Notes: generated from the sequence alone by a model not told the origin. A stretch of DNA of 27,577 nucleotides from Bacilli bacterium (GCA_900772415.1 CAAHEC010000010.1:1-27577); one strand, 5' to 3'. Shown: positions 1-7,429, counted from the stretch's first letter. Translations and numbers: made by a program.

Positions 1-1
1 A

Positions 2-694
2 ACAAGAAATAAAATATTTGTAGGATGTTTAGCACTACTTTTAGTAATGGTAGCAGGTTATGCATTATTTAGTCAAAATCTAACAATAAATGGAACAGCA
101 AAAGCACAAGGTGATTTTTCTGTTACGATGACTTGTACACCAGGGCTTACCAATAAAGGCTTTTTAAATGCTGATTATATTGATTATGCACCTACTAAAG
201 ATAATAATTATACAAATGATAGTTGTACAGTAAATGGAAATAAAGTAACTTATCAAGCTGAGCTTAAAATGCCAGGAGCAGTAAGAAACTTTACAATCAA
301 AATGACAAATAGTGGAAGTATAGATGCCGTTTTAGATGTTAATAAAGTTAAACTTTCTTCTGAAATATGTACTGGAAATTATGACACAGGAGAGTTTGGG
401 AATTGTGTTACTGATGATGGCTCTGATGATTCATTATATAGCACATCTTTTGTTGGATTTGAAAAAACAAATGGTACACTTATTTTGGCAACTAATGATA
501 ATGCAGCAGAAATTGATAAATTTGTAGATGCTGAAAAAGGTACAATTACACTTAAACCAGGAGAAAGTATGTATTATATAACAGCCGCTAGTTTAAGTGA
601 TACTTATGGTGAAGGTGCTGAAGATTCAAATAAAATGTTAATTAAACAAACCTTAAATCAGGAATTTATGTTTACGCAGCCCACAACAAAGTAA
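2..694 (+). CDS. Secreted/surface protein, 5'-truncated; paralogue of the gene at 6604
   Basis: The gene runs off the left edge. The open frame extends from base 2 (TRNKIFVGCLALLLVMVAGYA) through the internal Met at base 47, and the paralogue at 6604 begins MDKTRNKIFVG, so the true start should lie about three codons before the window. There is one N-terminal hydrophobic segment, then the motif ALFSQNLTINGTA, then an acidic, beta-rich-looking ectodomain. Four ectodomain cysteines match the paralogue: one near CTPG, one in DSCTVNG, and a later pair in EIC and GNC. The C-terminus (FMFTQPTTK) also matches. The ALFSxxLxIxGTA motif just after the hydrophobic segment recalls the SipW-dependent TasA/camelysin-type exported proteins, but I see no SipW gene here. 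Function unknown; export is inferred from the N-terminus. A terminator follows. Confidence 0.75.
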   Translation, partial: TRNKIFVGCLALLLVMVAGYALFSQNLTINGTAKAQGDFSVTMTCTPGLTNKGFLNADYIDYAPTKDNNYTNDSCTVNGNKVTYQAELKMPGAVRNFTIKMTNSGSIDAVLDVNKVKLSSEICTGNYDTGEFGNCVTDDGSDDSLYSTSFVGFEKTNGTLILATNDNAAEIDKFVDAEKGTITLKPGESMYYITAASLSDTYGEGAEDSNKMLIKQTLNQEFMFTQPTTK

Positions 695-702
695 ATAAAT
701 AT

Positions 703-733
703 GATGATAAAAAATAATTTATCATCTTTTTTT
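703..733 (+). terminator. Intrinsic terminator after the first surface protein
   Basis: An 8-bp stem GATGATAA/TTATCATC (703-710 with 719-726) is followed by seven T. The 3' arm contains TTATCA, which is placed as a possible -35 for the priA promoter immediately downstream. Confidence 0.8.
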
Positions 734-737
734 GTTA

Positions 738-746
738 TGATATAAT
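738..746 (+). promoter_or_regulatory. Extended -10 promoter of priA
   Basis: TGATATAAT: a perfect -10 TATAAT at 741-746 with an upstream TG. Any -35 must fall inside the preceding terminator stem (TTATCA, 719-724). Confidence 0.65.
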
Positions 747-765
747 GAATATAGGTGGTGATGAT

Positions 766-2931
766 ATGTATATTAATGTATTAATTGAAACAAAAGTAAA
801 TAAAAATAATATGACATTTACATATCATGTTCCTACTAATTTAGATAATAATCTTATTGGAAAAAGAGTTTTAGTACCTTTTAATAATAGAATTATTGAA
901 GGTTTTGTTTTGGAATATGCAAAAAAGCCTAATGAATATGAAGTGAAAGATATAATTAGTGTAATAGATAAAGAGGTTGTACTTAATGAAGAATTATTAA
1001 AACTTGGTAAATTTATGAGTGAAAAATATTTATGTTCATTAATATATGCATATCAAGCTATGCTTCCTCGTGCATTAAAGGCTAATCATAAATCTAATAA
1101 AAATTATTTAACTAGAATTTTTGTAAAGCTAAATGAAAATTGTGATACTAGTAACATAAAAATAAAAGCTCAAATGGATATTATAAATCTTATTAAAAGT
1201 AATTCTGAGGTTTTAAAAAGTGATATAAAAAGTAAGTCTTCGCTAAAAAAGCTAATAGATAAAAAAATAGTTATAGAGTATGATAAAGAAGTATATAGAG
1301 AAGTAAAAACAAGTTTAGATGAAAGAAAAATAACACTTACTAAAAGGCAAGAAGAAACATCCAAAAAACTAAAATCTTATTTAAATAAACCTTCTATAAA
1401 TCTTTTATATGGAGTAACTGGGTCAGGTAAGACAGAGGTTTATATTGACGTTGTAAAAGAGGTTTTAAAAAACGGTAAAGACGCAATTATACTTGTTCCA
1501 GAAATAAGTTTAACTCCTCAGATAACCGCTAGATTTAAAGGTATTTTTAAAGATAACATTGCAATTCTTCATTCATCTTTATCAGATGGTGAAAGGTTTG
1601 ACGAAATAAGGAAAATAAGGAAAGGATTAGTTCACGTTGTAATAGGTGCAAGGTCTGCTATTTTTGCACCACTTAAAAACATTGGAATAATAATTATAGA
1701 TGAAGAACATTCAGAAAGCTATAAGCAGGAAAATAATCCAAGGTATAACACTCTTGATATAGCACGTGAAAGATCAATTACTCATAAGTGTCCTATAGTA
1801 CTTGGCAGTGCAACACCAACCATAGAAAGTTATGCAAGAGCTAAAAGAGGATATTATAATCTTTTGGAAATGGAAGAAAGAGTAAATAAAAAGCCTCTTC
1901 CAAAAGTTACCATAGTAGATATGAAAATTGAAATAAGAAAGGGCAACATGATCTTTTCTGATTTACTAAAATGTGAGATAGAAAAAAGATTAGAAAGAAA
2001 AGAACAAGTAATGCTTTTATTAAATAGAAGGGGTTATTCAACTTACTTATCTTGTAAATCATGTGGATACACATTTAAATGTCCTAACTGTGATATAACG
2101 CTTACTTATCATAAAACTTCTGGTATGTTAAGATGTCATTACTGTGGTTATGCTGAAAATAAACCAGTTATTTGTCCGTCCTGCAAAGAACGTGACATAA
2201 CAAGCATGGGACTTGGTACCGAAAGGCTAGAAGAGGAGATAAAACGTATGTTTCCTCTTTCTAAAACACTTAGAATGGATGCTGATACAACAACTACTAA
2301 AGGTTCTCATAATAGAATAATAGAAGAATTTAACAGTGGTAATTATAACATTTTAGTTGGAACACAAATGATTTCTAAGGGACTTAATTTTCCTAATGTA
2401 ACGCTTGTTGGTGTAATAAACATAGACTCATCATTAAACATTCCAAACTTTAGAAGTAGTGAGGTAACTTTTAGTTTGCTTGATCAGGTAATTGGAAGAG
2501 CAGGCAGAGGAAAAAAAGAAGGGTGCGCTATAGTTCAAACTTTTAATCCTGATCATTACAGCATTTTGTGTGCGCAAACCCACGATTATAAATCATTTTA
2601 CGAAAAGGAAATGAAAGTTAGAAAAAATTTAAATTATCCACCATATTGTTTTTTAACATTAATTAAAATATCATCCAAAGATTTTAAATATGGAATAGAA
2701 GAGGCTAAGAAAATAAGCCAATTTTTAAAAAGAAATTTAAGCTTTAATACAAATATTTTAGGTCCTTCTATGGCAAACGTATTAAGAATAAATAACACCT
2801 ATAATTTTCAGGTTATATTAAAATATAAGAAAGATGAAAAACTATATAACGCACTAAACCAAATGATAAAAATATATGAAGGAAATAATAAGATTAAAGT
2901 AGAACTAGACTTTAATCCGATTAATTTTTAG
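766..2931 (+). CDS. priA: Primosomal protein N' (replication restart helicase PriA)
   Basis: PriA is a superfamily 2 3'-5' DNA helicase that rebuilds replication forks at stalled or collapsed sites and loads the primosome. Visible from N to C: a DNA-binding domain; Walker A GVTGSGKT (about residues 216-223); DEEH box (about 312-315); a zinc module of four CxxC pairs (Cys about 430-473: CKSC, CPNC, CHYC, CPSC); and C-terminal helicase motifs LLNRRGYST, GTQMISKG and QVIGRAGRG. The start is set at 766: GGTGGTG at 754-760 is well spaced for it, whereas the in-frame ATG at 745 lies within the -10 box. At 721 residues it is close to E. coli PriA and shorter than the Bacillus protein. It appears to be transcribed alone from its extended -10 promoter. 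No clear terminator follows it. Confidence 0.97.
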   Translation: MYINVLIETKVNKNNMTFTYHVPTNLDNNLIGKRVLVPFNNRIIEGFVLEYAKKPNEYEVKDIISVIDKEVVLNEELLKLGKFMSEKYLCSLIYAYQAMLPRALKANHKSNKNYLTRIFVKLNENCDTSNIKIKAQMDIINLIKSNSEVLKSDIKSKSSLKKLIDKKIVIEYDKEVYREVKTSLDERKITLTKRQEETSKKLKSYLNKPSINLLYGVTGSGKTEVYIDVVKEVLKNGKDAIILVPEISLTPQITARFKGIFKDNIAILHSSLSDGERFDEIRKIRKGLVHVVIGARSAIFAPLKNIGIIIIDEEHSESYKQENNPRYNTLDIARERSITHKCPIVLGSATPTIESYARAKRGYYNLLEMEERVNKKPLPKVTIVDMKIEIRKGNMIFSDLLKCEIEKRLERKEQVMLLLNRRGYSTYLSCKSCGYTFKCPNCDITLTYHKTSGMLRCHYCGYAENKPVICPSCKERDITSMGLGTERLEEEIKRMFPLSKTLRMDADTTTTKGSHNRIIEEFNSGNYNILVGTQMISKGLNFPNVTLVGVINIDSSLNIPNFRSSEVTFSLLDQVIGRAGRGKKEGCAIVQTFNPDHYSILCAQTHDYKSFYEKEMKVRKNLNYPPYCFLTLIKISSKDFKYGIEEAKKISQFLKRNLSFNTNILGPSMANVLRINNTYNFQVILKYKKDEKLYNALNQMIKIYEGNNKIKVELDFNPINF

Positions 2932-3026
2932 AATGATATTTTTTAGAAGAAAAAAAGCAAAGGAAGATTTACCATTTTTAAAGTATTGAGTTTTCTGCTT
3001 GAAATATGGCAAAATTCCAGTATTTA

Positions 3027-3035
3027 TGGTATAAT
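3027..3035 (+). promoter_or_regulatory. Extended -10 promoter of the first fic gene
   Basis: TGGTATAAT with TATAAT at 3030-3035. No good -35 at 16-18 bp spacing. It gives a leader of about 20 nt before the start codon. Confidence 0.6.
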
Positions 3036-3061
3036 ATAAACATGTTACAGGAGACTATATA

Positions 3062-3673
3062 ATGTTAGAAAATAAGTTAGGAATAACTAGTTCGGTTGAA
3101 CTTGCAAATGAAGAAGAAAAAATTACTAAACTAAAAGCACTTAAGTTGTTTGATACAAACAAAATAGATGAATTTGAGGTTGGAACTTTTAAAAGTTTAT
3201 CAGATATTCATAAATACTTATTTGGTGAAATATACTCATTTGCTGGTAATGTAAGGAAAGAAAATATTGCAAAGGGTAATTTTAGATTTGCTTCATCTAT
3301 GTATTTAGAAGACGTATTAAACAAGATAGATAATATGCCACAAAAGAATTTTAATGATATTATAAAAAAATATGTTGAAATGAATATTGCTCACCCGTTT
3401 AGAGAAGGAAATGGTAGAAGTACTCGTATTTGGCTTGATTTGATTTTAAAAAAAGAACTTAACAAAGTAATTGATTGGAGTAAAATTAATAAAGAAGATT
3501 ATCTGCTTGCAATGGAAAGAAGTCCAGTTAGAGATTTAGAAATTAGATTACTACTTCAAGATGCTTTAACTGATAAAATTAATGATCGACAGGTGTTTAT
3601 GAAGGGACTAGATACAAGTTATGAATACGAAGGATATAATGCATATTGCACCGAGAAATTAGGTAATGACTAA
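3062..3673 (+). CDS. fic: Class III Fic protein (AMP transferase with C-terminal self-inhibitory motif)
   Basis: Fic enzymes transfer AMP (or a related moiety) from ATP to a hydroxyl side chain of a target protein. The catalytic motif HPFREGNGRSTR is at residues 111-122 with the catalytic His at 111, preceded by the flap region (FAGNVRKENIAKGNFRFA). The inhibitory motif S/T-x-x-x-E-G/N occurs near the C-terminus as SYEYEG (Ser186, Glu190), which is the class III, self-inhibited arrangement known from Neisseria meningitidis and Enterococcus faecalis Fic. Length is 203 residues, normal for that class. Start supported by AGGAGA at 3049-3054, seven bases before ATG. Monocistronic, with its own promoter and a terminator that overlaps the stop codon. 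The target cannot be read from sequence; class III Fics are reported to act on proteins such as DNA gyrase. Confidence 0.93.
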   Translation: MLENKLGITSSVELANEEEKITKLKALKLFDTNKIDEFEVGTFKSLSDIHKYLFGEIYSFAGNVRKENIAKGNFRFASSMYLEDVLNKIDNMPQKNFNDIIKKYVEMNIAHPFREGNGRSTRIWLDLILKKELNKVIDWSKINKEDYLLAMERSPVRDLEIRLLLQDALTDKINDRQVFMKGLDTSYEYEGYNAYCTEKLGND

Positions 3674-3698
3674 GATGCTAAAGCACCTTAGTTTTTTT
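3670..3698 (+). terminator. Intrinsic terminator overlapping the fic stop codon
   Basis: Stem CTAAG-TGC/GCA-CTTAG with one A-C mismatch (3670-3691), followed by seven T. The TAA stop (3671-3673) lies in the 5' arm. Confidence 0.75.
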
Positions 3699-3753
3699 CT
3701 CTTAAAAAGCAGTATTATAAAATATATTTTAATATAAAATATAGAAAAACACC

Positions 3754-3783
3754 TTGTATCATATAATAATTATGTGTTATAAT
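3754..3783 (+). promoter_or_regulatory. Promoter of rpsB-tsf
   Basis: -35 TTGTAT (3754-3759), 18-bp spacer, extended -10 TGTTATAAT with TATAAT at 3778-3783. Transcription should begin near 3790, leaving a leader of about 115 nt before rpsB. Confidence 0.8.
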
Positions 3784-3789
3784 ATGCAT

Positions 3790-3905
3790 GGCTTTTCAAA
3801 CAAGGAAAGAAAATACACACAAGTTTGGACTTATGTTTCGAGTGTCCGAAGAGGATGAAGTGTAAGGTTGAAGAATTTGGAGGTTAAACGAAGGAGGAAA
3901 AAGAA
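3790..3905 (+). promoter_or_regulatory. Structured rpsB leader, possible S2 autoregulatory RNA
   Basis: This long untranslated leader is richer in G than its surroundings. TTTGGAC (3824-3830) can pair with GTCCGAA (3844-3850). The same segment, GTTTGGA (3823-3829), can instead pair with TTCAAAC (3795-3801), so two mutually exclusive helices exist. A strong ribosome binding site, AAGGAGG, follows. S2 leaders regulate rpsB in E. coli by binding S2; that this one does so is inference. Confidence 0.45.
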
Positions 3906-4967
3906 ATGCCAGTTGTATCAATGAGTTACTTGCTAGAAGCAGGTGTACATTTTGGTCATCAAACAAAAAGATGGAATCCAAAGATGAAAGAGTATATCTT
4001 TACTTCAAGAGATGATATTTATATTATCGATTTACAAAAGACAGTAAAGAAAATTGAAGAAGCATATGCTGCTTTAAAAGAAATCGCCGCAAACGGTGGA
4101 AAGGTTATTTTCGTAGGAACTAAAAAACAAGCTGAAGAAGCTACTTTAGAAGAAGCTAAGAGATCAGATAGTTACTATGTTACTAAACGTTGGTTAGGTG
4201 GAACTTTAACTAACTTTAGAACAATAAGAAGAAGAATAAACCGTTTAGATCAAATTGAAAAAATGGAAAAAGATGGTACATTTGATAAGTTACCTAAAAA
4301 AGAAGTTGTTAATATTCGTAAAGAATATGATAAATTAAATTCATATTTCTGTGGACTTAGAGAAATGAAAAAATTACCACAAGCTATGATTATTGTTGAT
4401 CCTAAAAAGGAAATTAACGCAATAAATGAAGCACATAAATTAAACATTCCAGTGTTTGGTATCGTAGATACTAACTGTGATCCAGATTTAGTTGATTACG
4501 TTATTCCTGGTAATGATGATGCTATTCGTGCTGTTAAAATCGTACTTGGTGTTTTAAATAATGCTATTTGTGAAGCAACAGGTAAACCTGTTGAAGATTA
4601 TATAACTGAAGAAGATAAAGTAAAGGCTTCAGCTAAAGAAGTTGCTAGTGACGTTAAAGAATTAACTAAAGATGTTAAAAAAGTAGCTTTAAAGAAAGTA
4701 AAAGAAACCATTAAAGAAGTAGAACCAAAAATAGAAGAAACTAAAAAGGCTGTTAAAAGTGCTGCAGAAAAAGCTATAAAGAAAGCTGAACCAAAAGTAG
4801 AAGAAGCAAAAAAAGTAGCTTTAGAAAAGGTAGAAGAAGTTAAGGAAGAAGTAACTGATTTAGCTAAGAAAACAGTTGCTGAATTAAAACAAATGGCTAA
4901 GGAAGCTAAAATAGAAGGATATTCTAAATTAAAAAAGGATGAACTTTTAAAAGTTTTAAGAAAGTAA
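3906..4967 (+). CDS. rpsB: Ribosomal protein S2 with long C-terminal extension
   Basis: S2 of the 30S subunit. The core (about residues 1-238) is canonical: MSYLLEAGVHFGHQTKRWNPKM at the N-terminus, VTKRWLGGTLTNF (92-104), FGIVDTNCDPDLVDYVIPGNDDA in two adjoining stretches, and VLNNAICEA. Bacterial S2 usually ends around residue 230-260, but this protein is 353 residues. The extra part is a Lys/Glu/Ala-rich, probably helical linker (about 239-318, with repeated VKK, PKIEE and PKVEE units), then a compact end module (about 319-353) with TVAELKQMAKE and GYSKLKKDELL. That end resembles the Rho N-terminal/SAP-like helix-extended-loop-helix fold that binds nucleic acid. The extension is in frame without interruption. 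Followed by tsf, 54 bases downstream. Confidence 0.97.
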   Translation: MPVVSMSYLLEAGVHFGHQTKRWNPKMKEYIFTSRDDIYIIDLQKTVKKIEEAYAALKEIAANGGKVIFVGTKKQAEEATLEEAKRSDSYYVTKRWLGGTLTNFRTIRRRINRLDQIEKMEKDGTFDKLPKKEVVNIRKEYDKLNSYFCGLREMKKLPQAMIIVDPKKEINAINEAHKLNIPVFGIVDTNCDPDLVDYVIPGNDDAIRAVKIVLGVLNNAICEATGKPVEDYITEEDKVKASAKEVASDVKELTKDVKKVALKKVKETIKEVEPKIEETKKAVKSAAEKAIKKAEPKVEEAKKVALEKVEEVKEEVTDLAKKTVAELKQMAKEAKIEGYSKLKKDELLKVLRK

Positions 4968-4977
4968 TTAACATAAG

Positions 4978-4998
4978 GATGATTATTGAATCATCTTT
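4978..4998 (+). other. Intercistronic hairpin between rpsB and tsf
   Basis: GATGATT/AATCATC (4978-4984 with 4989-4995) with a 4-nt loop and only three T after it. This is too weak for full termination, so it may be a partial attenuator or an mRNA-processing element. Confidence 0.45.
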
Positions 4999-5021
4999 AA
5001 TTATAAAAAGGAGATTAAAAC

Positions 5022-5894
5022 ATGAATGCAAGTTTAATTAGAGAATTAAGAGATATTTCTGGAGCTGGAATGATGGATTGCAAAAAAGCTTTGGAAGAAA
5101 ATGATAATGATATTAAAAAAGCGACTGAATGGTTAAGAGAAAAGGGAATAGCTAAGGCTGCTAAAAAAGCAGGAAGAATTGCAGCTGAAGGATTATCTAC
5201 TGTTATAACTGAAGGTAATAAAGCAGTTATCCTTGAAATTAACTGTGAAACAGACTTTGTTGCTAAAAATGAAAAGTTCCAAAACTTTGTAAATGAAGTT
5301 GCAAGAACAATATTAAACAGCAATGCAAAAACTAATGAAGAAGCTTTAGCTCTTCCTTGCAAAGAGGGTACTTTAAATGATGCTGTTACAAATATGACTG
5401 CAACAATTGGAGAGAAAATCTCATTTAGAAGATTTACTTTATTAGAAAAAAAGGATAATGAAAACTTTGGAGCATACATCCATATGGGTGGTAAAATTTC
5501 TGTTTTAACATTACTTGAAGGAGCATCTGAAGAAGTAGCTAAAGACGTTTCTATGCATGCGGCTGCAATGCGCCCAGAGTATGTAAAAAAAGAACAAGTT
5601 CCAGAAGAACAAGTTGAACATGAAAAGAAAATTTTAACTGAAGAAGCTATTGCTGAAGGAAAACCAGCTAATATTGCTGAGAAAATGGTAATGGGAAGAA
5701 TTAATAAATTCTTTAAAGAAATTTGTTTGGAAGAGCAAGAATTTGTTAAGGATAACTCTGTTTCTGTTTCTAAATACGTAAGTAATAATGGCGGTAAAAT
5801 TATAGACGTTATAAGATATGAAGTTGGTGAAGGACTTGAAAAACGCCAAGAAAACTTTGCTGAAGAAGTAGCTGCTCAGATGAATGGTGAATAA
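5022..5894 (+). CDS. tsf: Elongation factor Ts
   Basis: EF-Ts is the guanine-nucleotide exchange factor that recycles EF-Tu-GDP during translation. The N-terminal UBA-like domain is clear (SLIRELRDISGAGMMDCKKAL), followed by the diagnostic TDFV segment (NCETDFVAKNEKF, TDFV at about 77-80) that contacts EF-Tu, then the two-part core and the C-terminal NKFFKEICLEEQEFV region. At 290 residues it has normal length. AAGGAGA at 5008-5014 sets the start. Very probably co-transcribed with rpsB. The usual pyrH-frr continuation is missing: the next gene, two bases after the stop, is a lipoprotein, and frr lies separately at 17117. Confidence 0.98.
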   Translation: MNASLIRELRDISGAGMMDCKKALEENDNDIKKATEWLREKGIAKAAKKAGRIAAEGLSTVITEGNKAVILEINCETDFVAKNEKFQNFVNEVARTILNSNAKTNEEALALPCKEGTLNDAVTNMTATIGEKISFRRFTLLEKKDNENFGAYIHMGGKISVLTLLEGASEEVAKDVSMHAAAMRPEYVKKEQVPEEQVEHEKKILTEEAIAEGKPANIAEKMVMGRINKFFKEICLEEQEFVKDNSVSVSKYVSNNGGKIIDVIRYEVGEGLEKRQENFAEEVAAQMNGE

Positions 5895-5896
5895 TC

Positions 5897-6484
5897 ATGA
5901 AAAAGTTAGTGGCATTATTACTAACTTTTTTGCTTGTATTAGCAGGTTGCAAAAGTGTTGAAATAACCCGTGTAGACGATGATAATAATACTGATTCTAT
6001 AAGATTTAGCAAAGAATATGGAATGAACAATACTAATAATTTATACAAGTATTCAAGTTACGATAATATAATAGATACCTTAAATTATAAAACAGGTGTT
6101 ATTTATTTAGGATTTTCATCATGTGATTTATGTAAAAAAATAGTACCAGTATTAAATGATGCAGCAAAAGAAAATAAAATAAAAGAAATTTTGTATTATG
6201 ATTTTAAAGATATTAGGGAAAACAATACAAAAGAATATCAAGAATTATATAATATTTTAAAAGATTATATAAGTACAAACGATGAAGAACTTGATAAAAT
6301 AAAAGCACCAACTGTTATATTTGTAAATAATGGTAATATAACAGGTATTTATATAGGCACTATAGATCCTGATAGTGAAGAGATAATGAATGAAGAAGAC
6401 AAGAAAAAACTAAAGAATAATTTTATTAGTTTGTTTAAAAAAATGAAACAAGAAAAAACTTCATCCGAAAGTAAGGAAGTCTAG
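5897..6484 (+). CDS. Thioredoxin-fold lipoprotein with CxxC motif
   Basis: The N-terminus MKKLVALLLTFLLVLAGC has a classic lipobox, with Cys18 as the lipidated residue, so the protein should sit on the outer face of the membrane. After a short polar linker, a thioredoxin-like domain starts around residue 62: GVIYLGFSSCDLCKK with the CxxC pair Cys76/Cys79, then KAPTVIFVNNG, where Pro138 is in the cis-Pro position. This resembles the thioredoxin-like proteins annotated as bacteriocin transport accessory proteins. The likely role is extracytoplasmic thiol-disulfide exchange (inference). It begins two bases after tsf and has only a weak GGTGA before its ATG, suggesting translational coupling. The next gene downstream encodes an exported protein with four cysteines, a possible client. 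Confidence 0.82.
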   Translation: MKKLVALLLTFLLVLAGCKSVEITRVDDDNNTDSIRFSKEYGMNNTNNLYKYSSYDNIIDTLNYKTGVIYLGFSSCDLCKKIVPVLNDAAKENKIKEILYYDFKDIRENNTKEYQELYNILKDYISTNDEELDKIKAPTVIFVNNGNITGIYIGTIDPDSEEIMNEEDKKKLKNNFISLFKKMKQEKTSSESKEV

Positions 6485-6495
6485 GACTTCTTTTT
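6475..6495 (+). terminator. Intrinsic terminator enclosing the lipoprotein stop codon
   Basis: Stem GAAGTC/GACTTC (6476-6481 with 6485-6490) whose 3-nt loop is exactly the stop codon TAG, followed by five T. The stem is short. Confidence 0.6.
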
Positions 6496-6565
6496 ATTTA
6501 CAAAATTTTACGCATGAAATTTAATAATTATTATTTATAAGTTTATTATTAGAAATTTATGGTAT

Positions 6566-6571
6566 TATAAT
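6566..6571 (+). promoter_or_regulatory. -10 box of the second surface-protein gene
   Basis: TATAAT at 6566-6571, with no convincing -35 and no TG extension. AAAAGGAG at 6587-6594 supports the start at 6604. Confidence 0.45.
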
Positions 6572-6603
6572 AACGTAATATATTAGAAAAGGAGTAAATA
6601 AAA

Positions 6604-7335
6604 ATGGATAAAACTAGAAACAAAATATTCGTAGGATGCTTGGCTCTCTTACTTGTAATGGTAGTAGGATATGCATTATTTAGTCAAAACTTAAATATTA
6701 CGGGTACGGCAACAGCTAAAGGAGACTTTTCAGTTACACCAACATGTCAGGCTGGAGTTCCTGATAATTTATTGGCAGCTGCAAAAACCGTAGAGGGTTG
6801 GACTGGAGAAGAAGGTGGATATTCTGATGACTCATGCACGGTAAATGGTGATACCGTAGATTTTAGGTCAAGCTTTAAATGGCCGGGAGCAAGAAGGTAT
6901 TTTACAATTAAAGTAAAAAATACAGGAAGTGTTACCGCACTTTTTACAGAAGCTGACGAAAAAGCCGTTGAATATTGTAATGATGCTAACGGAAATGAAA
7001 CTTTTGATACAGATGAGTGTTATACCGATCAAAGTAGTTTAAGTCTAATGGGAAATTTAATTGATCTTAGAGGACCTATTGGTAACAATTTTTTTGCAGT
7101 AGAGAATAAAGATGGAACTGTGATTTCTCAAGAAGAATTAGAAAATTTAACTGAAGAAGAATTATCTAAGTACATGACTTCAGATGGTTATATTAAAATA
7201 GAACCTGGAGCATCAATTTATTTATTAGCTAGACTTGGAGTTAGGTCAGTCGTTGGAAGCACTGATGGTGGAAAAATGATGATGAGGGGTAGCTTTTCTA
7301 CAAAACTTACATTTACACAACCAGCTACTAATTAA
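6604..7335 (+). CDS. Secreted/surface protein, paralogue of the gene at the left edge
   Basis: 243 residues. A short basic N-terminus (MDKTRNK) precedes a hydrophobic segment (about 8-27), then ALFSQNLNITGTATAKGDFSV, then an acidic ectodomain. Cysteines at 48, 78, 125 and 139 match those of the first copy; DSCTVNGD surrounds Cys78, and Cys125 and Cys139 bracket an Asn/Asp-rich loop. Cys12 is within the hydrophobic segment and has no proper lipobox. A PGA(S/R) signature before the last third (PGASIYLLARLG) and the ending LTFTQPATN are shared with the first copy. The hydrophobic segment plus ALFS motif resembles SipW-type exported fibre/camelysin proteins, a weak likeness. Monocistronic, between a promoter and a terminator. 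Function unknown; surface exposure is inferred. Confidence 0.8.
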   Translation: MDKTRNKIFVGCLALLLVMVVGYALFSQNLNITGTATAKGDFSVTPTCQAGVPDNLLAAAKTVEGWTGEEGGYSDDSCTVNGDTVDFRSSFKWPGARRYFTIKVKNTGSVTALFTEADEKAVEYCNDANGNETFDTDECYTDQSSLSLMGNLIDLRGPIGNNFFAVENKDGTVISQEELENLTEEELSKYMTSDGYIKIEPGASIYLLARLGVRSVVGSTDGGKMMMRGSFSTKLTFTQPATN

Positions 7336-7349
7336 ACATTATGTTAAAA

Positions 7350-7389
7350 AGGTATTTGCAACATGAAGTTGTAATAATATCTTTTTTTT
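7350..7389 (+). terminator. Intrinsic terminator after the second surface protein
   Basis: An imperfect stem pairs AGGTATTTGCAAC (7350-7362) with GTTGTAATAATATCT (7368-7382) around a 5-nt loop, and leads into a run of T. Confidence 0.75.
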
Positions 7390-7401
7390 ATGAGTTAAAA
7401 A

Positions 7402-7410
7402 TGTTAAAAT
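7402..7410 (+). promoter_or_regulatory. Extended -10 promoter of the methyltransferase cassette
   Basis: TGTTAAAAT, with TAAAAT at 7405-7410 as the -10 and an upstream TG. No recognisable -35. Confidence 0.5.
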
Positions 7411-7429
7411 TAACTAAGAGGTGATAACT

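Noticed and set aside
745..765. Upstream ATG as the priA start.
   Set aside because: It lies in the -10 box; the ribosome binding site at 754-760 serves the ATG at 766.
2933..2989. A tiny open frame of 18 codons after priA (MIFFRRKKAKEDLPFLKY).
   Set aside because: No ribosome binding site, ends in the otherwise avoided TGA, and no recognisable similarity.
5015..5479. A 154-codon open frame on the minus strand opposite tsf.
   Set aside because: Shadow of the highly conserved tsf gene; no ribosome binding site or plausible protein character.
7421..7429. GTG at 7421 as methyltransferase start.
   Set aside because: This GTG is part of the AGAGGTGA ribosome binding site that serves the TTG at 7430.
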